Assembly: GCF_040702505.1 (NCBI RefSeq) | Contig: NZ_JBFBLC010000008.1 | Span: 62,001 to 126,000, forward strand | Source: Terrabacter sp040702505 | Lineage (GTDB): Bacteria; Actinomycetota; Actinomycetes; Actinomycetales; Dermatophilaceae | Reading direction: 5' to 3' | Length of the DNA: 64,000 nucleotides | Part shown: positions 1-8,278 of the stretch, piece after piece | Layout: every line of letters begins with the position of its first letter | Numbering within the stretch: position 1 is the first letter of the stretch | Notes under the pieces: generated by a model | What the model was told of the DNA's origin: nothing | Databases searched by the model: none | Seen by the model: only the letters and a program-made list of their open reading frames with translations | Translations under genes and position numbers: made by a program

Positions 1-452
1 AACGCCGAGCCGGCCCCCGGCAGCGGTCCCCGCACCCCGGTCGCGCCGGTCGGGGCACGCCGGACCGCGAGCCAGCCGAACGGCGCCGTGCCGTCGGAGA
101 TCTCGAAGAAGGCCGCATCCTGCGGGTCGGACAGCAGGCCGGTGCCGTCGCCGTCCGCGAGCTCGGAGACGACGCCGTCACCGAGCACTGCCGCAGCCCG
201 CTCGAAGGCCGGCCGCAGCACGACCGTCGCGGACGCGTCCGGCCCGCCACCGGCCTCCGCGACGAATCGGGCATCTAGCACGACGAGGACGAGGTCGGCC
301 GGCTGGGGCCCGACGAGCGAGGCGGACACGACGACGGCGTCCGCGGGTCCGACGACGGCCTCTGCCCCGACCTCGCCGAGCACGCGCAGGCCGGGGACGG
401 GCAGGGACGCGACGAGGTGCTCGGCGGCGGTGGCCAGGGTTGCGGTGCTCAC
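1..452 (-). CDS. fliN: Flagellar motor switch protein FliN, N-terminal part (cut by window edge)
   Basis: This is the start of an open frame that runs off the left edge; about 150 residues are visible. It begins with GTG, whose bases overlap the fliM stop codon (GTGA), the same coupling used through this cluster. The visible part is an Ala/Val-rich N-terminal domain resembling the CheC-like extension found before the SpoA/C-ring domain in Gram-positive FliN/FliY proteins; the SpoA domain itself would lie outside the window. FliN forms the cytoplasmic C-ring with FliM and FliG and helps dock the export apparatus. The identity rests mainly on position directly after fliM, so the name is strong by context but weaker by sequence. 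Confidence 0.85.
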   Translation of the reverse strand, partial: MSTATLATAAEHLVASLPVPGLRVLGEVGAEAVVGPADAVVVSASLVGPQPADLVLVVLDARFVAEAGGGPDASATVVLRPAFERAAAVLGDGVVSELADGDGTGLLSDPQDAAFFEISDGTAPFGWLAVRRAPTGATGVRGPLPGAGSA

Positions 453-1411
453 GGTCGGTACTCCTGGGTGGGGGCGGGGGCGTCGGGTTCGGCAGGGGCG
501 TCGTCAACGCCCTGGGGGTGCGTCGCGGACGGCAGCACGGAGACGATCCGGGCCGCGGCCCGCGAGCCGGAGCGCACCACCATGGCGCGGGCGTGGTCCT
601 GCCCGCCGACCGTGACGTGGAACGCCTCGCGGGCGTGGTGCGGCAGGGGGAGGGTGTCCCCGACGGCGAGGTCGAGCACCTGGGCCGGCGTCACGGCCAG
701 GGACGCGAGGCGTACGGCCACCTCGACGGGCACCAGGGCCACCTGCTCGCGGGTCAGCTCCGGGGCGTTCTCGCTGCTGGCGACCGGGTTGACGGCGCCG
801 AGCTGCGGCAGCAGCGTGTCTGCCGGGACCGCGAAGGTCACCGCCGAGGTCGTCTCACCGACCTGCACGCCGCACGTCACGACGACCATGAGGTCCGACG
901 GTGCCGCCGCCTGGGTGAACTGCGAGTTGTACTGGATCGACTCGACGCGCGCCTCGGCGGGCAGCAGCGGCCCGAGGGAGTACGCGAGGACGTCCAGCGC
1001 CTCCTCGACGAGCGCCTTGACGAGGGCGTGCTCGATCGGGGTCAGCTTGCGCTCGAGCCCCGGCTTGTCGGAGGCGCCGCCCAGCATCCGCGCCACCCAG
1101 CCGAGGGCCACCGGCGTCGGGAACTGCACGACCATCTTGGCCGCGGTGTCACCGACGACGCAGCGGACCATGCAGGTGACCGTCGGCAGGGAGGCGACAT
1201 ACTCGTCGTAGGTCTGCACGATGACCGACTCGGTCGTGGCCGTCGACTTCGTGCGCACCTTGGCGGTCAGCTGGGTGCCCCACTGGCGGGCGAAGGAGTC
1301 GAAGGCGGCCTCGAGGACGCGGCTGTGCTCGCGCGCGAGCGTCGTCGGCCGGCGGAAGTCGTAGGGCTCCGCGGTCCGGCGTGCGGGCTCGCCCACGGCA
1401 TGGATGGTCAC
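449..1411 (-). CDS. fliM: Flagellar motor switch protein FliM
   Basis: FliM is the C-ring protein that couples FliG to the signalling input and switches rotor direction. The roughly 320-residue length and the succession of a CheC-like middle domain and a C-terminal SpoA domain fit the family. The frame is open up to a GTG at 1420, but that codon overlaps the last base of a sigma-28 -10 box (1420-1427), so a transcript from this promoter would start downstream of it. I therefore prefer the GTG at 1411 (possibly leaderless) or the GTG at 1396. fliM overlaps fliN by 4 nt. No fliL is found between motB and fliM, although many relatives have one there. Confidence 0.95.
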   Translation of the reverse strand: MTIHAVGEPARRTAEPYDFRRPTTLAREHSRVLEAAFDSFARQWGTQLTAKVRTKSTATTESVIVQTYDEYVASLPTVTCMVRCVVGDTAAKMVVQFPTPVALGWVARMLGGASDKPGLERKLTPIEHALVKALVEEALDVLAYSLGPLLPAEARVESIQYNSQFTQAAAPSDLMVVVTCGVQVGETTSAVTFAVPADTLLPQLGAVNPVASSENAPELTREQVALVPVEVAVRLASLAVTPAQVLDLAVGDTLPLPHHAREAFHVTVGGQDHARAMVVRSGSRAAARIVSVLPSATHPQGVDDAPAEPDAPAPTQEYRP

Positions 1412-1419
1412 GGGCGGCA

Positions 1420-1446
1420 CTATCGGCAGGTGTCCGGCACCGGTAA
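1420..1446 (-). promoter_or_regulatory. Sigma-28 (FliA/WhiG-type) promoter of fliM-fliN
   Basis: Read on the minus strand: TTAC at 1446-1443, 15 nt, then GCCGATAG at 1427-1420. The known FliA consensus is TAAA-N15-GCCGATAA. The spacing and -10 box match the other flagellar promoters in this window exactly. Confidence 0.85.
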
Positions 1447-1551
1447 GGGTGCTCTGACCTTCGGGTGCTGTCGCTGGGGCGCGCTGGGGCCGCTCGGTGC
1501 AACGGCCACCGCTGGCGTATGCCGCCGGGTGGCCCGGGCGCCGCCGTGCCG

Positions 1552-2355
1552 TCAGGACCGGGTGGGCGTGACGCGCGCCTTGAGCGCCTCAGGGATGAGG
1601 GCACGGACCTGCTCCGCCTGATCCGACAGGACGACGACGTCGACGCGACGGTTCTGGCGGTAGTCGGCGTCGGTCGTCCCCCGGCTGGCCGGACGGGAGG
1701 ACCCGTAGCCGGTGGCACCGATGCGCGCCCCCGGCATGTGGCCGCGCTCGACCATGGCGCGCAGCACCTTCGTCGCGCGCTCGGCCGACAGCTCCCACAC
1801 GGACGGGTAGTTCGTCTTCAGGTTGGCCGCGTGCCCCTCGACCGAGGCCTGCAGGCCGGTCGACACGATGACCGGGGTGATGGCCTCGAGGACCCGGTTG
1901 GCGCGCGGGGTCAGCGCCGAGCTGTCCGGGCTGAAGAAGGTCTGCGAGCCGACCAGCCGCACCGTCAGGCCGCGCTGGTCGATGTGGAACTGCACGTCCT
2001 TCTGCAGGCCCTGGGCGCTCAGCCGGTCGCTCATCCGCTTCTGGATGGCGGCGAAGCGGTCGACCTCCTTGATCGCGAGCGCGAGGTCGGCGAAGCCCTC
2101 CGAGTCCTTCTTGGCCAGGGCGGGAGGCACGACCGTGCCCTGGGCGGTGTCGATGCGCTGCGAGACCTTCGTGCCGAAGCCGGTGGCGAGCGAGTTGCGC
2201 AGTTTCTCGAACCGCTCCTGGTCCACCGTGGACATGGCGAAGAGGACGACGAAGAGGCAGAAGAGCACCGTGATCATGTCCATGTAGGACACGGCCCAGC
2301 GCTCGTCGACGTGGAACGGCTCCGGTGGCTTGCGCGTGGTCCGGCGGCGGCTCAC
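1552..2355 (-). CDS. motB: Flagellar motor stator protein MotB
   Basis: MotB anchors the stator to peptidoglycan and carries the proton-binding aspartate. The 267-residue protein starts at a GTG overlapping the motA stop (GTGA); longer frames upstream are only the shadow of motA. A single N-terminal membrane helix (about residues 22-43) contains the expected aspartate, Asp26, in a YMDMITVLF context. It is followed by a plug/linker region and a C-terminal OmpA-like peptidoglycan-binding domain (about 130-240, with the GHAAN and ELSAERA segments). It is translationally coupled to motA and lies last in the flbD-motA-motB unit. The single Asp in the helix suggests a proton-type motor, though sodium use cannot be excluded. 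Confidence 0.96.
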   Translation of the reverse strand: MSRRRTTRKPPEPFHVDERWAVSYMDMITVLFCLFVVLFAMSTVDQERFEKLRNSLATGFGTKVSQRIDTAQGTVVPPALAKKDSEGFADLALAIKEVDRFAAIQKRMSDRLSAQGLQKDVQFHIDQRGLTVRLVGSQTFFSPDSSALTPRANRVLEAITPVIVSTGLQASVEGHAANLKTNYPSVWELSAERATKVLRAMVERGHMPGARIGATGYGSSRPASRGTTDADYRQNRRVDVVVLSDQAEQVRALIPEALKARVTPTRS

Positions 2356-3161
2356 GCCGCCTCCCCGACGCTCTCCCCGGACGTGGACCGGCCCTTCGAC
2401 GACCCGCCCTTGCCGCCGCGCTCCGGGACCATCGCCCGGAGGCGCTCTGCGAGGAGCAGCGGCTGGGCGCCGCTCTGGACCGCCAGCACCCCCTCCATGA
2501 CGAGGGTCATGCGCTCGATCTCCAGCTCCGACAGCCGCGCGATGCGCGAGGAGAGCGGCAGCCAGATGAAGTTGGCCGACAGCAGGCCCCACAGGGTCGC
2601 GACGAACGCGCTCGCGATCATCGGGCCGAGCGTGCTCGGGTCGGAGAGGTTCTCGAGGACGTGCGTCAGCGACACGACGGTCCCGACGATGCCCATGGTC
2701 GGCGCGTAGCCGCCGAGCGCGGCGAAGAACTTCGAGTCGGCGTGGTCGCTGCGGGCCCGGGTGCCGATCTGGTCCTCCATGAGGATGCGCAGCTCCTCGG
2801 GGTCGGTCCCGTCGGCGACGTTCTGCAGCGCCTGCGCGAGGAAGGTGTCCTTGGTCTCCGACGCCTCCGCCTCGAGCGCGAGCAGCCCGTCGGCGCGCGC
2901 CTTCTCGGCCAGGGCGATGATCTGCTCGATGCTCTGCTGCGGGGCGGGGGCCTTGCTGGTGAAGGCCTTCGGCACCGCCTTGAACGCGCGCAGCGTGTCC
3001 TTGAGCGTGTTGCCGGCGATGCCGACCGCGATGGTCGCACCGAACACGAGGATCATCGGCGGCGGCAGCAGCAGCGCCCCGATGCTCGCGCCCTCGAGGC
3101 TGACGATGGCGACGACGGAGCCGAACGCGAGGACGAGTCCGATGACGAGTGAGGGATCCAT
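2352..3161 (-). CDS. motA: Flagellar motor stator protein MotA
   Basis: MotA is the four-helix proton-channel subunit of the stator. The 269-residue protein has two N-terminal membrane helices, a large charged cytoplasmic loop (about 55-150, which contacts FliG) and two C-terminal helices. The conserved proline of helix 3 is visible in the GYAPTMGIVG segment. A good ribosome site (AAGGAG, 7 nt before ATG) lies inside the end of flbD, whose stop codon overlaps the motA ATG by one base (TGATG). Length and topology are normal for the MotA/TolQ/ExbB superfamily. Confidence 0.96.
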   Translation of the reverse strand: MDPSLVIGLVLAFGSVVAIVSLEGASIGALLLPPPMILVFGATIAVGIAGNTLKDTLRAFKAVPKAFTSKAPAPQQSIEQIIALAEKARADGLLALEAEASETKDTFLAQALQNVADGTDPEELRILMEDQIGTRARSDHADSKFFAALGGYAPTMGIVGTVVSLTHVLENLSDPSTLGPMIASAFVATLWGLLSANFIWLPLSSRIARLSELEIERMTLVMEGVLAVQSGAQPLLLAERLRAMVPERGGKGGSSKGRSTSGESVGEAA

Positions 3162-3505
3162 CAGGGCGCTCCTTGCCGCTCGGTCTGCTGCTCGGGCTGC
3201 CGGTCGGTCTGGCGCTCGGTCTGGCGTTCGGTGGGGCGCAGGGGCGTCGGCGATGCCGGCGTGTCGAGCTCCCCGGGGACGACGGTGAGCCGGCGAGCCT
3301 CGCCCTCCGCGTACGACTGCGCGGTGGCGAGCACGAGCGCCCGGAAGTCGGCGATGAGTGTGATGACCTCGGTCAGGCTCTCGCGCACGACGTAGGTGGT
3401 GCCGCCGACCATGACGAGCGTGGTGTCGGGGTTCTCCTGGACGCGCTCGATGAGGTCGGGGTTCACCGCGAAGCGCGACCCGTTCAGGCGCGTGACTGCG
3501 ATCAT
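3161..3505 (-). CDS. flbD: FlbD-family flagellar protein
   Basis: FlbD-family proteins are small, mostly Gram-positive proteins encoded between the hook gene and motA; their molecular role is not settled. The first 60-70 residues match the family (IAVTRLNGSRFAVN start, then an IERVQENPDTTL segment). The protein is 114 residues, longer than the usual 65-80, because of a C-terminal tail built from near-repeats of QTER/QTDR, encoded by a short tandem DNA repeat at about 3175-3240. It is the first gene of a sigma-28-driven operon with motA and motB. Confidence 0.9.
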   Translation of the reverse strand: MIAVTRLNGSRFAVNPDLIERVQENPDTTLVMVGGTTYVVRESLTEVITLIADFRALVLATAQSYAEGEARRLTVVPGELDTPASPTPLRPTERQTERQTDRQPEQQTERQGAP

Positions 3506-3555
3506 GGGGCCGTTCCTGTCAGGGGGGCGGCGCTGCTCACTGCCTCCGACCCCGA

Positions 3556-3582
3556 CTATCGGCAGGCCGGCTGCCCGCGTTA
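3556..3582 (-). promoter_or_regulatory. Sigma-28 promoter of flbD-motA-motB
   Basis: Minus-strand TAAC at 3582-3579, 15 nt, GCCGATAG at 3563-3556. It lies about 50 nt upstream of the flbD start and just after the end of flgE, so the motor genes form a separate unit from the hook operon. Confidence 0.9.
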
Positions 3583-3619
3583 GGCAGCCGGCCCGCAGAC
3601 GTCACCCCGCGACGCCGGG

Positions 3620-4795
3620 TCAGCGCTTGAGGTCGACGAGCTCCTGGAGCACCTGGTCGGAGGTCGTGATGATGCGCGCGTTCGCCTGGAAGCCGCGCTG
3701 CGCCACGATGAGGTTGGTGAACTCCTGGGAGAGGTCGACGTTGCTCATCTCGAGCGCGCCACCCATCAGGGCACCGAACCCGGCGTCGCCGGCCTGGCCC
3801 ACCTGCGCGGTACCGGAGTTGGCGGTGCTCGTGTAGGACGACTCCCCCGCCTTCTCGAGGCCGGCGGGGTTGGTGAAACGGGCCAGCGCGACCCGGCCGA
3901 CGGCCTGGCGGACGCCGTTGCTGAACGACCCGACGAGCGAGCCGTCGGCGCCGACGCTGAACGCCTCGAGCGTGCCGGCCTCGTAGCCGTTCTGGCCCGT
4001 GGCCGCGACGGTGCTGCTGCCGGCGTAGCCGGTGACGGTGCCGAGCGCGACGGTGATGCCGCCGACGGTGAGCGACCCGGGAGTGGCCTGGGTGCCGTTG
4101 GTGAAGGCGAGCGAGCCGGTGCCCGTGGCGCCCGACGCGTCGGTCCCAGCGACGTTCCAGCCCGTGGCGGAGCGGGTGAAGGACAGCGACAGCGTGCGAG
4201 CCACGCCGTTGCCGTCGTAGACCTGGATGTCGCGCTGCAGGGTGGTGCCGGCCGCGGCGTCCGACGGGAGGTTGCCGCCCACGTCGACGCCGGTGGTGGC
4301 GCGGGCGGGGATCATCGCCGTCGGGGACAGCACCAGGCCGGTGGTCGGGGCGCCGGTGTTGACCCGGCCCGTCGCGTCGGCCATCCAGCCCTGGAGGATG
4401 CCGCCGTCGGGGCCGACCAGGTGGCCGGCCGCGTCGAGGCCGAAGGCTCCGGCTCGGGTGAAGTACTGCTGGCCCCCGCGGTCGGTCATGAAGAAGCCGT
4501 CACCCGAGATCATCATGTCGGTGGCCTTGCCCGTGGTCTGGGCCGAGCCCTGCGTGAACGACGTCGTCACGGCTGCGACGCGCACGCCGAGGCCGATCTG
4601 CGCGGGGTTGGTGCCGCCGGTGGCGGCCTGCGGCCCGGCGGCGCCCTGGGTCAGCTGCGACAGGGTGTCCTGGAACTCGGTCGAGGAGCCCTTGAAGCCG
4701 GTGGTGTTGACGTTGGCGATGTTGTTGCCGGTCACGTCGAGCATGGTCTGGTGGGCGCGCAGGCCCGAGATGCCGGAGTAGAGCGAGCGGAGCAT
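3620..4795 (-). CDS. flgE: Flagellar hook protein FlgE
   Basis: FlgE polymerises into the hook that joins rod and filament. The 391-residue protein starts with the typical rod/hook N-terminus (MLRSLYSGISGLRAHQTMLD, then a GNNIANVNTTGFK motif) and ends with the matching C-terminal heptad region (SNVDLSQEFTNLI, then AQRGFQANAR). The middle is a Gly/Ala/Thr-rich hook domain. The frame is open far upstream, but that extension is the antisense shadow of flgD/fliK. The ATG at 4795 has an AAAGG ribosome site and the canonical N-terminus. It is the last gene of the flgB-led operon. Confidence 0.97.
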   Translation of the reverse strand: MLRSLYSGISGLRAHQTMLDVTGNNIANVNTTGFKGSSTEFQDTLSQLTQGAAGPQAATGGTNPAQIGLGVRVAAVTTSFTQGSAQTTGKATDMMISGDGFFMTDRGGQQYFTRAGAFGLDAAGHLVGPDGGILQGWMADATGRVNTGAPTTGLVLSPTAMIPARATTGVDVGGNLPSDAAAGTTLQRDIQVYDGNGVARTLSLSFTRSATGWNVAGTDASGATGTGSLAFTNGTQATPGSLTVGGITVALGTVTGYAGSSTVAATGQNGYEAGTLEAFSVGADGSLVGSFSNGVRQAVGRVALARFTNPAGLEKAGESSYTSTANSGTAQVGQAGDAGFGALMGGALEMSNVDLSQEFTNLIVAQRGFQANARIITTSDQVLQELVDLKR

Positions 4796-4839
4796 GGGAC
4801 GGCCTTTCGAGGTGGGTGGTCGGGTGGCGGGGGCCGGCG

Positions 4840-5256
4840 TCAGCTGCCGGTGACCCCGGTGATCGAGTCGAGGGGTACGGAGGCGGAGCCGACGGTGACC
4901 GAGGGGCTGGTGCCGGTGAAGGAGACGCCGGTCGCCGTGCCCGTCGAGGAGGTGCCGGCGGCGTCGACCCAGGTGACCGTGCGGCCGATGAGGGCGGCTG
5001 CGGCGGCGCGCTGCTGGGCGTGCAGCCCCTGCGTGCTGTCGGAGGCCATCTGGCTCAGCTTCTCCATGACCGCCAGCTGCGTGGTCTGGCCGATCATGGC
5101 GTTGGTGTCCATCGGCGAGCTGGGGTCCTGGTTCTTCAGCTGCGTCACGAGCAGGTCCATGAAGACGGTCGAGTCCATCGCCTGCTTGGGCACCCGGGTC
5201 GGCGCGGTCGAGGTGATGCTCGTCGCGCCGACGGGTGCGATCGGGGTGGTGGTCAT
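4840..5256 (-). CDS. flgD: Hook-cap assembly protein FlgD
   Basis: FlgD caps the growing hook and is exported, then discarded. The 138-residue protein has the family's conserved N-terminal core (about 30-80: FMDLLVTQLKNQDPSSPMD, then a TTQLAVMEKL segment). It is short compared with the roughly 220 residues of enterobacterial FlgD; after the core only a small beta-rich tail remains, a pattern common in Gram-positive members. The start has a strong ribosome site (AAGGAG, 5-6 nt before ATG). It sits between fliK and flgE, as expected for hook assembly. Confidence 0.93.
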   Translation of the reverse strand: MTTTPIAPVGATSITSTAPTRVPKQAMDSTVFMDLLVTQLKNQDPSSPMDTNAMIGQTTQLAVMEKLSQMASDSTQGLHAQQRAAAAALIGRTVTWVDAAGTSSTGTATGVSFTGTSPSVTVGSASVPLDSITGVTGS

Positions 5257-5271
5257 GGATCTCCTTGTGGC

Positions 5272-6711
5272 TCAGGCGAGGACGTCCAGGACGACCTGGG
5301 ACGTGGATGGAAGCGGCTGGTGCGGGGAGGGTGTCGAGGCCTGCGGGTGGGCGCCGGCAGTCGACCGGGTCGGCGCCTCGGGAGCCCGTGAGCCCTCGCG
5401 CTGGCCCGCGAGCGCTCCGCCCTGGCCGCCCTGGCTGCCGGGGTCCGCGGTGGCGGGCTGGCCGGCGGGGGCATCCCGGTGCGAGAGGTCGAGGCTGGCC
5501 CCGAGTCCCGCGCCTGCGAGGTCGCGCCGCAGCTCCGGAAGGGCGGCGTGCACGGCGGCACGTCCGGCCTCGGTGGGGCTGAACAGCTCGATGCGCACCC
5601 CACCGGCGTCGATGCGGGCCTGGACCGTGACCGGTCCGAGGTGATCGGGAGCGACGTGCACGGTGAGCACGTGCTCGCCCGCCGCGCCGGTGGCGAGACG
5701 CAGCACCGGCGCGCCCAGCTGCTGCGGAAGGGGCGGGGAGGCCGGGGCGGGCGCCGATGCCGTATGCGGTGTGGTGACCTGGGTGACGACCGGCGACGCC
5801 ATCGTGGGCACCGCCTGCGCTCCCGGCTCCTGCACCGCAGGTTGCGCGGGCGCGCCTGCCCGGGGTGACGCGATGCTCGTGGCTGCAAGACCGCCCGGCG
5901 CGGCGGCGCCGGCTCCCGGGGCCGGAGGTACGGCAGTCGCGACAGCCGCCCCCCGACCGTCCCCACCGGCAGCAGGTGCGGGGACGGCCGCGACTGCGGC
6001 CGGGGCGAGGAGGGGCGCCACGGGGGCCTGCGCGACCGACGGCGCCGCGGCCGCGGAGGGACCGGGGATCCGAGGTGCGGCCCCGGGCACGAGGCCCGAC
6101 GCGCTCGCCCTTGGCAAGACGGGACCGGCCGGACCGGCGGCAGTCGGGGACGACGGCTCGGCAGCGGCGACCGTGGCGCCGAGGATGGTCGCGACGGCCG
6201 GCGCACCCGAGGCGACCGCGGCCGTCACACTCATGCAGGCCGCGGGCCCGGTCGCGGGGGCGGGCGTCGACGAGGCCGGCTGCGCCGGGACGGGGTGCAC
6301 CGACGCGACGGCGGCCGCAAGCGCGACGGTCGCGGCAGGTGTCGGACACCCCTGTGCCGGACACCCCTGTGCCACAGACACGTTCGTGTCGAACCCCAAG
6401 CGGTCGGCGTGATCGTCGTCGGCGCCAGGTACCACGGTCGCCGGCGCACCGGGGCCCGTGGAGATCACATCCGTGAGCGCCGTGTCCGAGCCGGCGGCGC
6501 TCGCGACGACCAACCGTGCGACGCCCGGTGGCGTCGTGGAACCGCGCTCCGCGGACCCGGCGCCGGTCGGCTGCGCGCCGGTGGAGAGGAGAAGGGCGAG
6601 CGCCGACTCGAAGGCACCGCCGCCACCCGTAGGACCGGTCGCAGCCGGTCCCGACGGGGCGGGGGCGAGCAGAGCGGGCCCAGCGAGGCCCGGGACGGCA
6701 GGCGCGCTCAC
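5272..6711 (-). CDS. fliK: Flagellar hook-length control protein FliK
   Basis: FliK measures hook length and switches export specificity from hook to filament substrates. The 479-residue protein starts at a GTG overlapping the stop of the upstream hydrolase gene (GTGA). About 360 residues of Ala/Pro/Gly-rich, probably unstructured sequence are followed by a C-terminal Flg_hook domain (about 365-450), with HVAPDHLGPVTVQ and a GVRIELFSPTEAGR segment. A short direct repeat inside the low-complexity part encodes two copies of AQGCP (about 6338-6372). The long disordered N-terminus with a compact C-terminal domain is typical of the family. Confidence 0.9.
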   Translation of the reverse strand: MSAPAVPGLAGPALLAPAPSGPAATGPTGGGGAFESALALLLSTGAQPTGAGSAERGSTTPPGVARLVVASAAGSDTALTDVISTGPGAPATVVPGADDDHADRLGFDTNVSVAQGCPAQGCPTPAATVALAAAVASVHPVPAQPASSTPAPATGPAACMSVTAAVASGAPAVATILGATVAAAEPSSPTAAGPAGPVLPRASASGLVPGAAPRIPGPSAAAAPSVAQAPVAPLLAPAAVAAVPAPAAGGDGRGAAVATAVPPAPGAGAAAPGGLAATSIASPRAGAPAQPAVQEPGAQAVPTMASPVVTQVTTPHTASAPAPASPPLPQQLGAPVLRLATGAAGEHVLTVHVAPDHLGPVTVQARIDAGGVRIELFSPTEAGRAAVHAALPELRRDLAGAGLGASLDLSHRDAPAGQPATADPGSQGGQGGALAGQREGSRAPEAPTRSTAGAHPQASTPSPHQPLPSTSQVVLDVLA

Positions 6712-7844
6712 CGGACACCTGCCCCGTAGAGCTCGGACACGATCTGTCGCGCCGTCGACTCCCACTTCGCGTAGGCCGTGGGATAGGCCGAGCGCTGGAC
6801 GGCCTGGTCGGCAGCCGCCACGGGCATCGACTCCCAACCGGGAAGCGCGGTGAGGCGGTCGAGGAACATCCGGGTCGAGGTGCGGGGGTCCATGGCGTCG
6901 GAGACGGTCCCCCACGAGAAGCGGGAGCCGTCCACCTGCTGCTGGAAGAGACCGACGGAGTGGCCGTCCGTGCCGCGCGCGGACGGGTCCGGCGCGAGGG
7001 CCTGGGAGCCGGGGACCTTGGGGTTCCAGTACATCCGCAGCGACGACTCCTGCAGAGCCGTGGAGATCGCGTCGACGGCCGCCTGCGCGGGAAGCCCCCG
7101 GGCACGGACCTCGTCGACGATGACCCGCGCGTAGTGCCGCTGCGTCGCGTCGAGGGCGGCCGTGGCAGGACCGGAGGCGGTCGCCGAGGGAACCGACAGG
7201 CGCGAGAGAGCACCCGAACCCGACGGGTTCGGCGGTGCCTGCGGCACGATGCGCCGGATCGTCGTGAGGTTGCCGCGGGCCTCCCACGCGTCGCGCACCT
7301 GGATGGTCTTGCCCGGCATCGGCGCGTCGATCGCCTTGCCGTCACCCAGGTAGATCGCGATGTGGTTGTGGCCGTGGCTCACCAGCAGGTCCCCGGGCCG
7401 GGCCTGGGCCAGCGACGGCACCTCGGTGCCCCGCTTCATCTGGTCGCCGACGACGCGGGGCAGGTCGATGCCGAGGTCGCCGTAGACGCGCTGGACGAAG
7501 CCGGAGCAGTCCATCCCCTTGGCCGGGTCGGTGCCGCCCCACACGTAGGGCACCCCGACGTAGCGCTTCGCGGCCGCCGCGACGGCCTCGCCGGTGACCC
7601 CACCGGCCGGTGGCTGCGCGCGGTCGACGCCACCGACTCCGGCGGACGCGCCCAGTCCGGACGCTGCCTCCGGCCCGAGGACCGAGGCCAGCGTGTCGGC
7701 GAAGGTGGTCGAGCCGGCCGCCCCGATGGCGCTGCCGCGCTGCGCGCCGGCGGGCGCGGTGCGTGGCGCCGCCACCGCCGGGTCGAACTGGGTCAGCGTC
7801 GACTGGATCTGCTGGATGCGGCCCAGCGACTCGGTGAAGGTCAC
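6708..7844 (-). CDS. Flagellar-operon peptidoglycan hydrolase: NlpC/P60 domain plus lysozyme-like C-terminal domain (probable FlgJ substitute)
   Basis: This 378-residue protein probably cuts peptidoglycan so that the rod can pass. An N-terminal region (1-85) looks like a rod/FlgJ-type adaptor. An NlpC/P60 endopeptidase domain (about 86-210) has the catalytic Cys113 in MDCSGF and His161 in HNHIAIYLG. A C-terminal domain (about 230-378) resembles the phage-type transglycosylase/lysozyme-like fold, with ISTALQESSLR, then a GLFQQQ-type motif and regular aromatic residues. No signal peptide is seen, so export would be through the flagellar apparatus. It overlaps fliJ and fliK by 4 nt each, so it is an integral member of the operon. 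The two-enzyme reading is an inference; the C-terminal domain could be binding-only. Confidence 0.85.
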   Translation of the reverse strand: MTFTESLGRIQQIQSTLTQFDPAVAAPRTAPAGAQRGSAIGAAGSTTFADTLASVLGPEAASGLGASAGVGGVDRAQPPAGGVTGEAVAAAAKRYVGVPYVWGGTDPAKGMDCSGFVQRVYGDLGIDLPRVVGDQMKRGTEVPSLAQARPGDLLVSHGHNHIAIYLGDGKAIDAPMPGKTIQVRDAWEARGNLTTIRRIVPQAPPNPSGSGALSRLSVPSATASGPATAALDATQRHYARVIVDEVRARGLPAQAAVDAISTALQESSLRMYWNPKVPGSQALAPDPSARGTDGHSVGLFQQQVDGSRFSWGTVSDAMDPRTSTRMFLDRLTALPGWESMPVAAADQAVQRSAYPTAYAKWESTARQIVSELYGAGVR

Positions 7845-8278
7845 TCGCCCGTCACCCGCCCCGCCGAGCGCATACGCGCCGTCGACCCGAGCTCGTCGAG
7901 GACGACCTGCTCCGCGGCCAGCTCGGCCGCCTGCACGCTGGCCCCGTGCCGGGCCTCGAGCTTCTCGAGCCCGAGCGTGCGGGCGCGGGCCGCCCCGAGG
8001 TCCCGCTCGGCCGCGTCGCGCTGGGCTGCCGCGGCATCGGACAGCGCGCGCAGCTCGGAGAGCATCGCGCTCGACGCCGCGCGAGCGGCGGCTGCGGTGT
8101 GCAGCACGGCCAGGCCGTCGACCTCCGCCGGCAGGCGGTCGAGCTCGCTGAGGGCACGTTCGGTGCGTGCGGTGAAGCCGGCGTGCCGGGTGACGGCGGC
8201 GCCGAACACGGCTGCTGCCTGGTCCTCCTCGAGCCGGCGCAGCCGGAGCAGCCCGGCGAGGGAGAAGGGAACGGTCAT
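7841..8278 (-). CDS. fliJ: Flagellar export protein FliJ
   Basis: FliJ is the coiled-coil stalk protein that links the FliI ATPase ring to the FlhA export gate. The 145-residue, Ala/Glu/Arg-rich, almost entirely helical sequence begins with a hydrophobic PFSLAGLLRLRRLEEDQA segment typical of FliJ, and has the expected length. It starts at an ATG overlapping the fliI stop (ATGA). The identification is by position, length and coiled-coil character; FliJ sequences are poorly conserved. Confidence 0.88.
   Translation of the reverse strand: MTVPFSLAGLLRLRRLEEDQAAAVFGAAVTRHAGFTARTERALSELDRLPAEVDGLAVLHTAAAARAASSAMLSELRALSDAAAAQRDAAERDLGAARARTLGLEKLEARHGASVQAAELAAEQVVLDELGSTARMRSAGRVTGE

Noticed and set aside
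6338..6372. Direct/inverted repeat in fliK as a regulatory element
   Set aside because: It lies in frame in the low-complexity coding region and encodes a repeated AQGCP peptide; no regulatory role is supported.
3620..7345. A single 1241-residue protein in the flgE frame
   Set aside because: Upstream of 4795 the translation is Arg/Pro/Ser-rich antisense-type sequence overlapping flgD, fliK and the hydrolase. Only the last 391 residues are real (FlgE).
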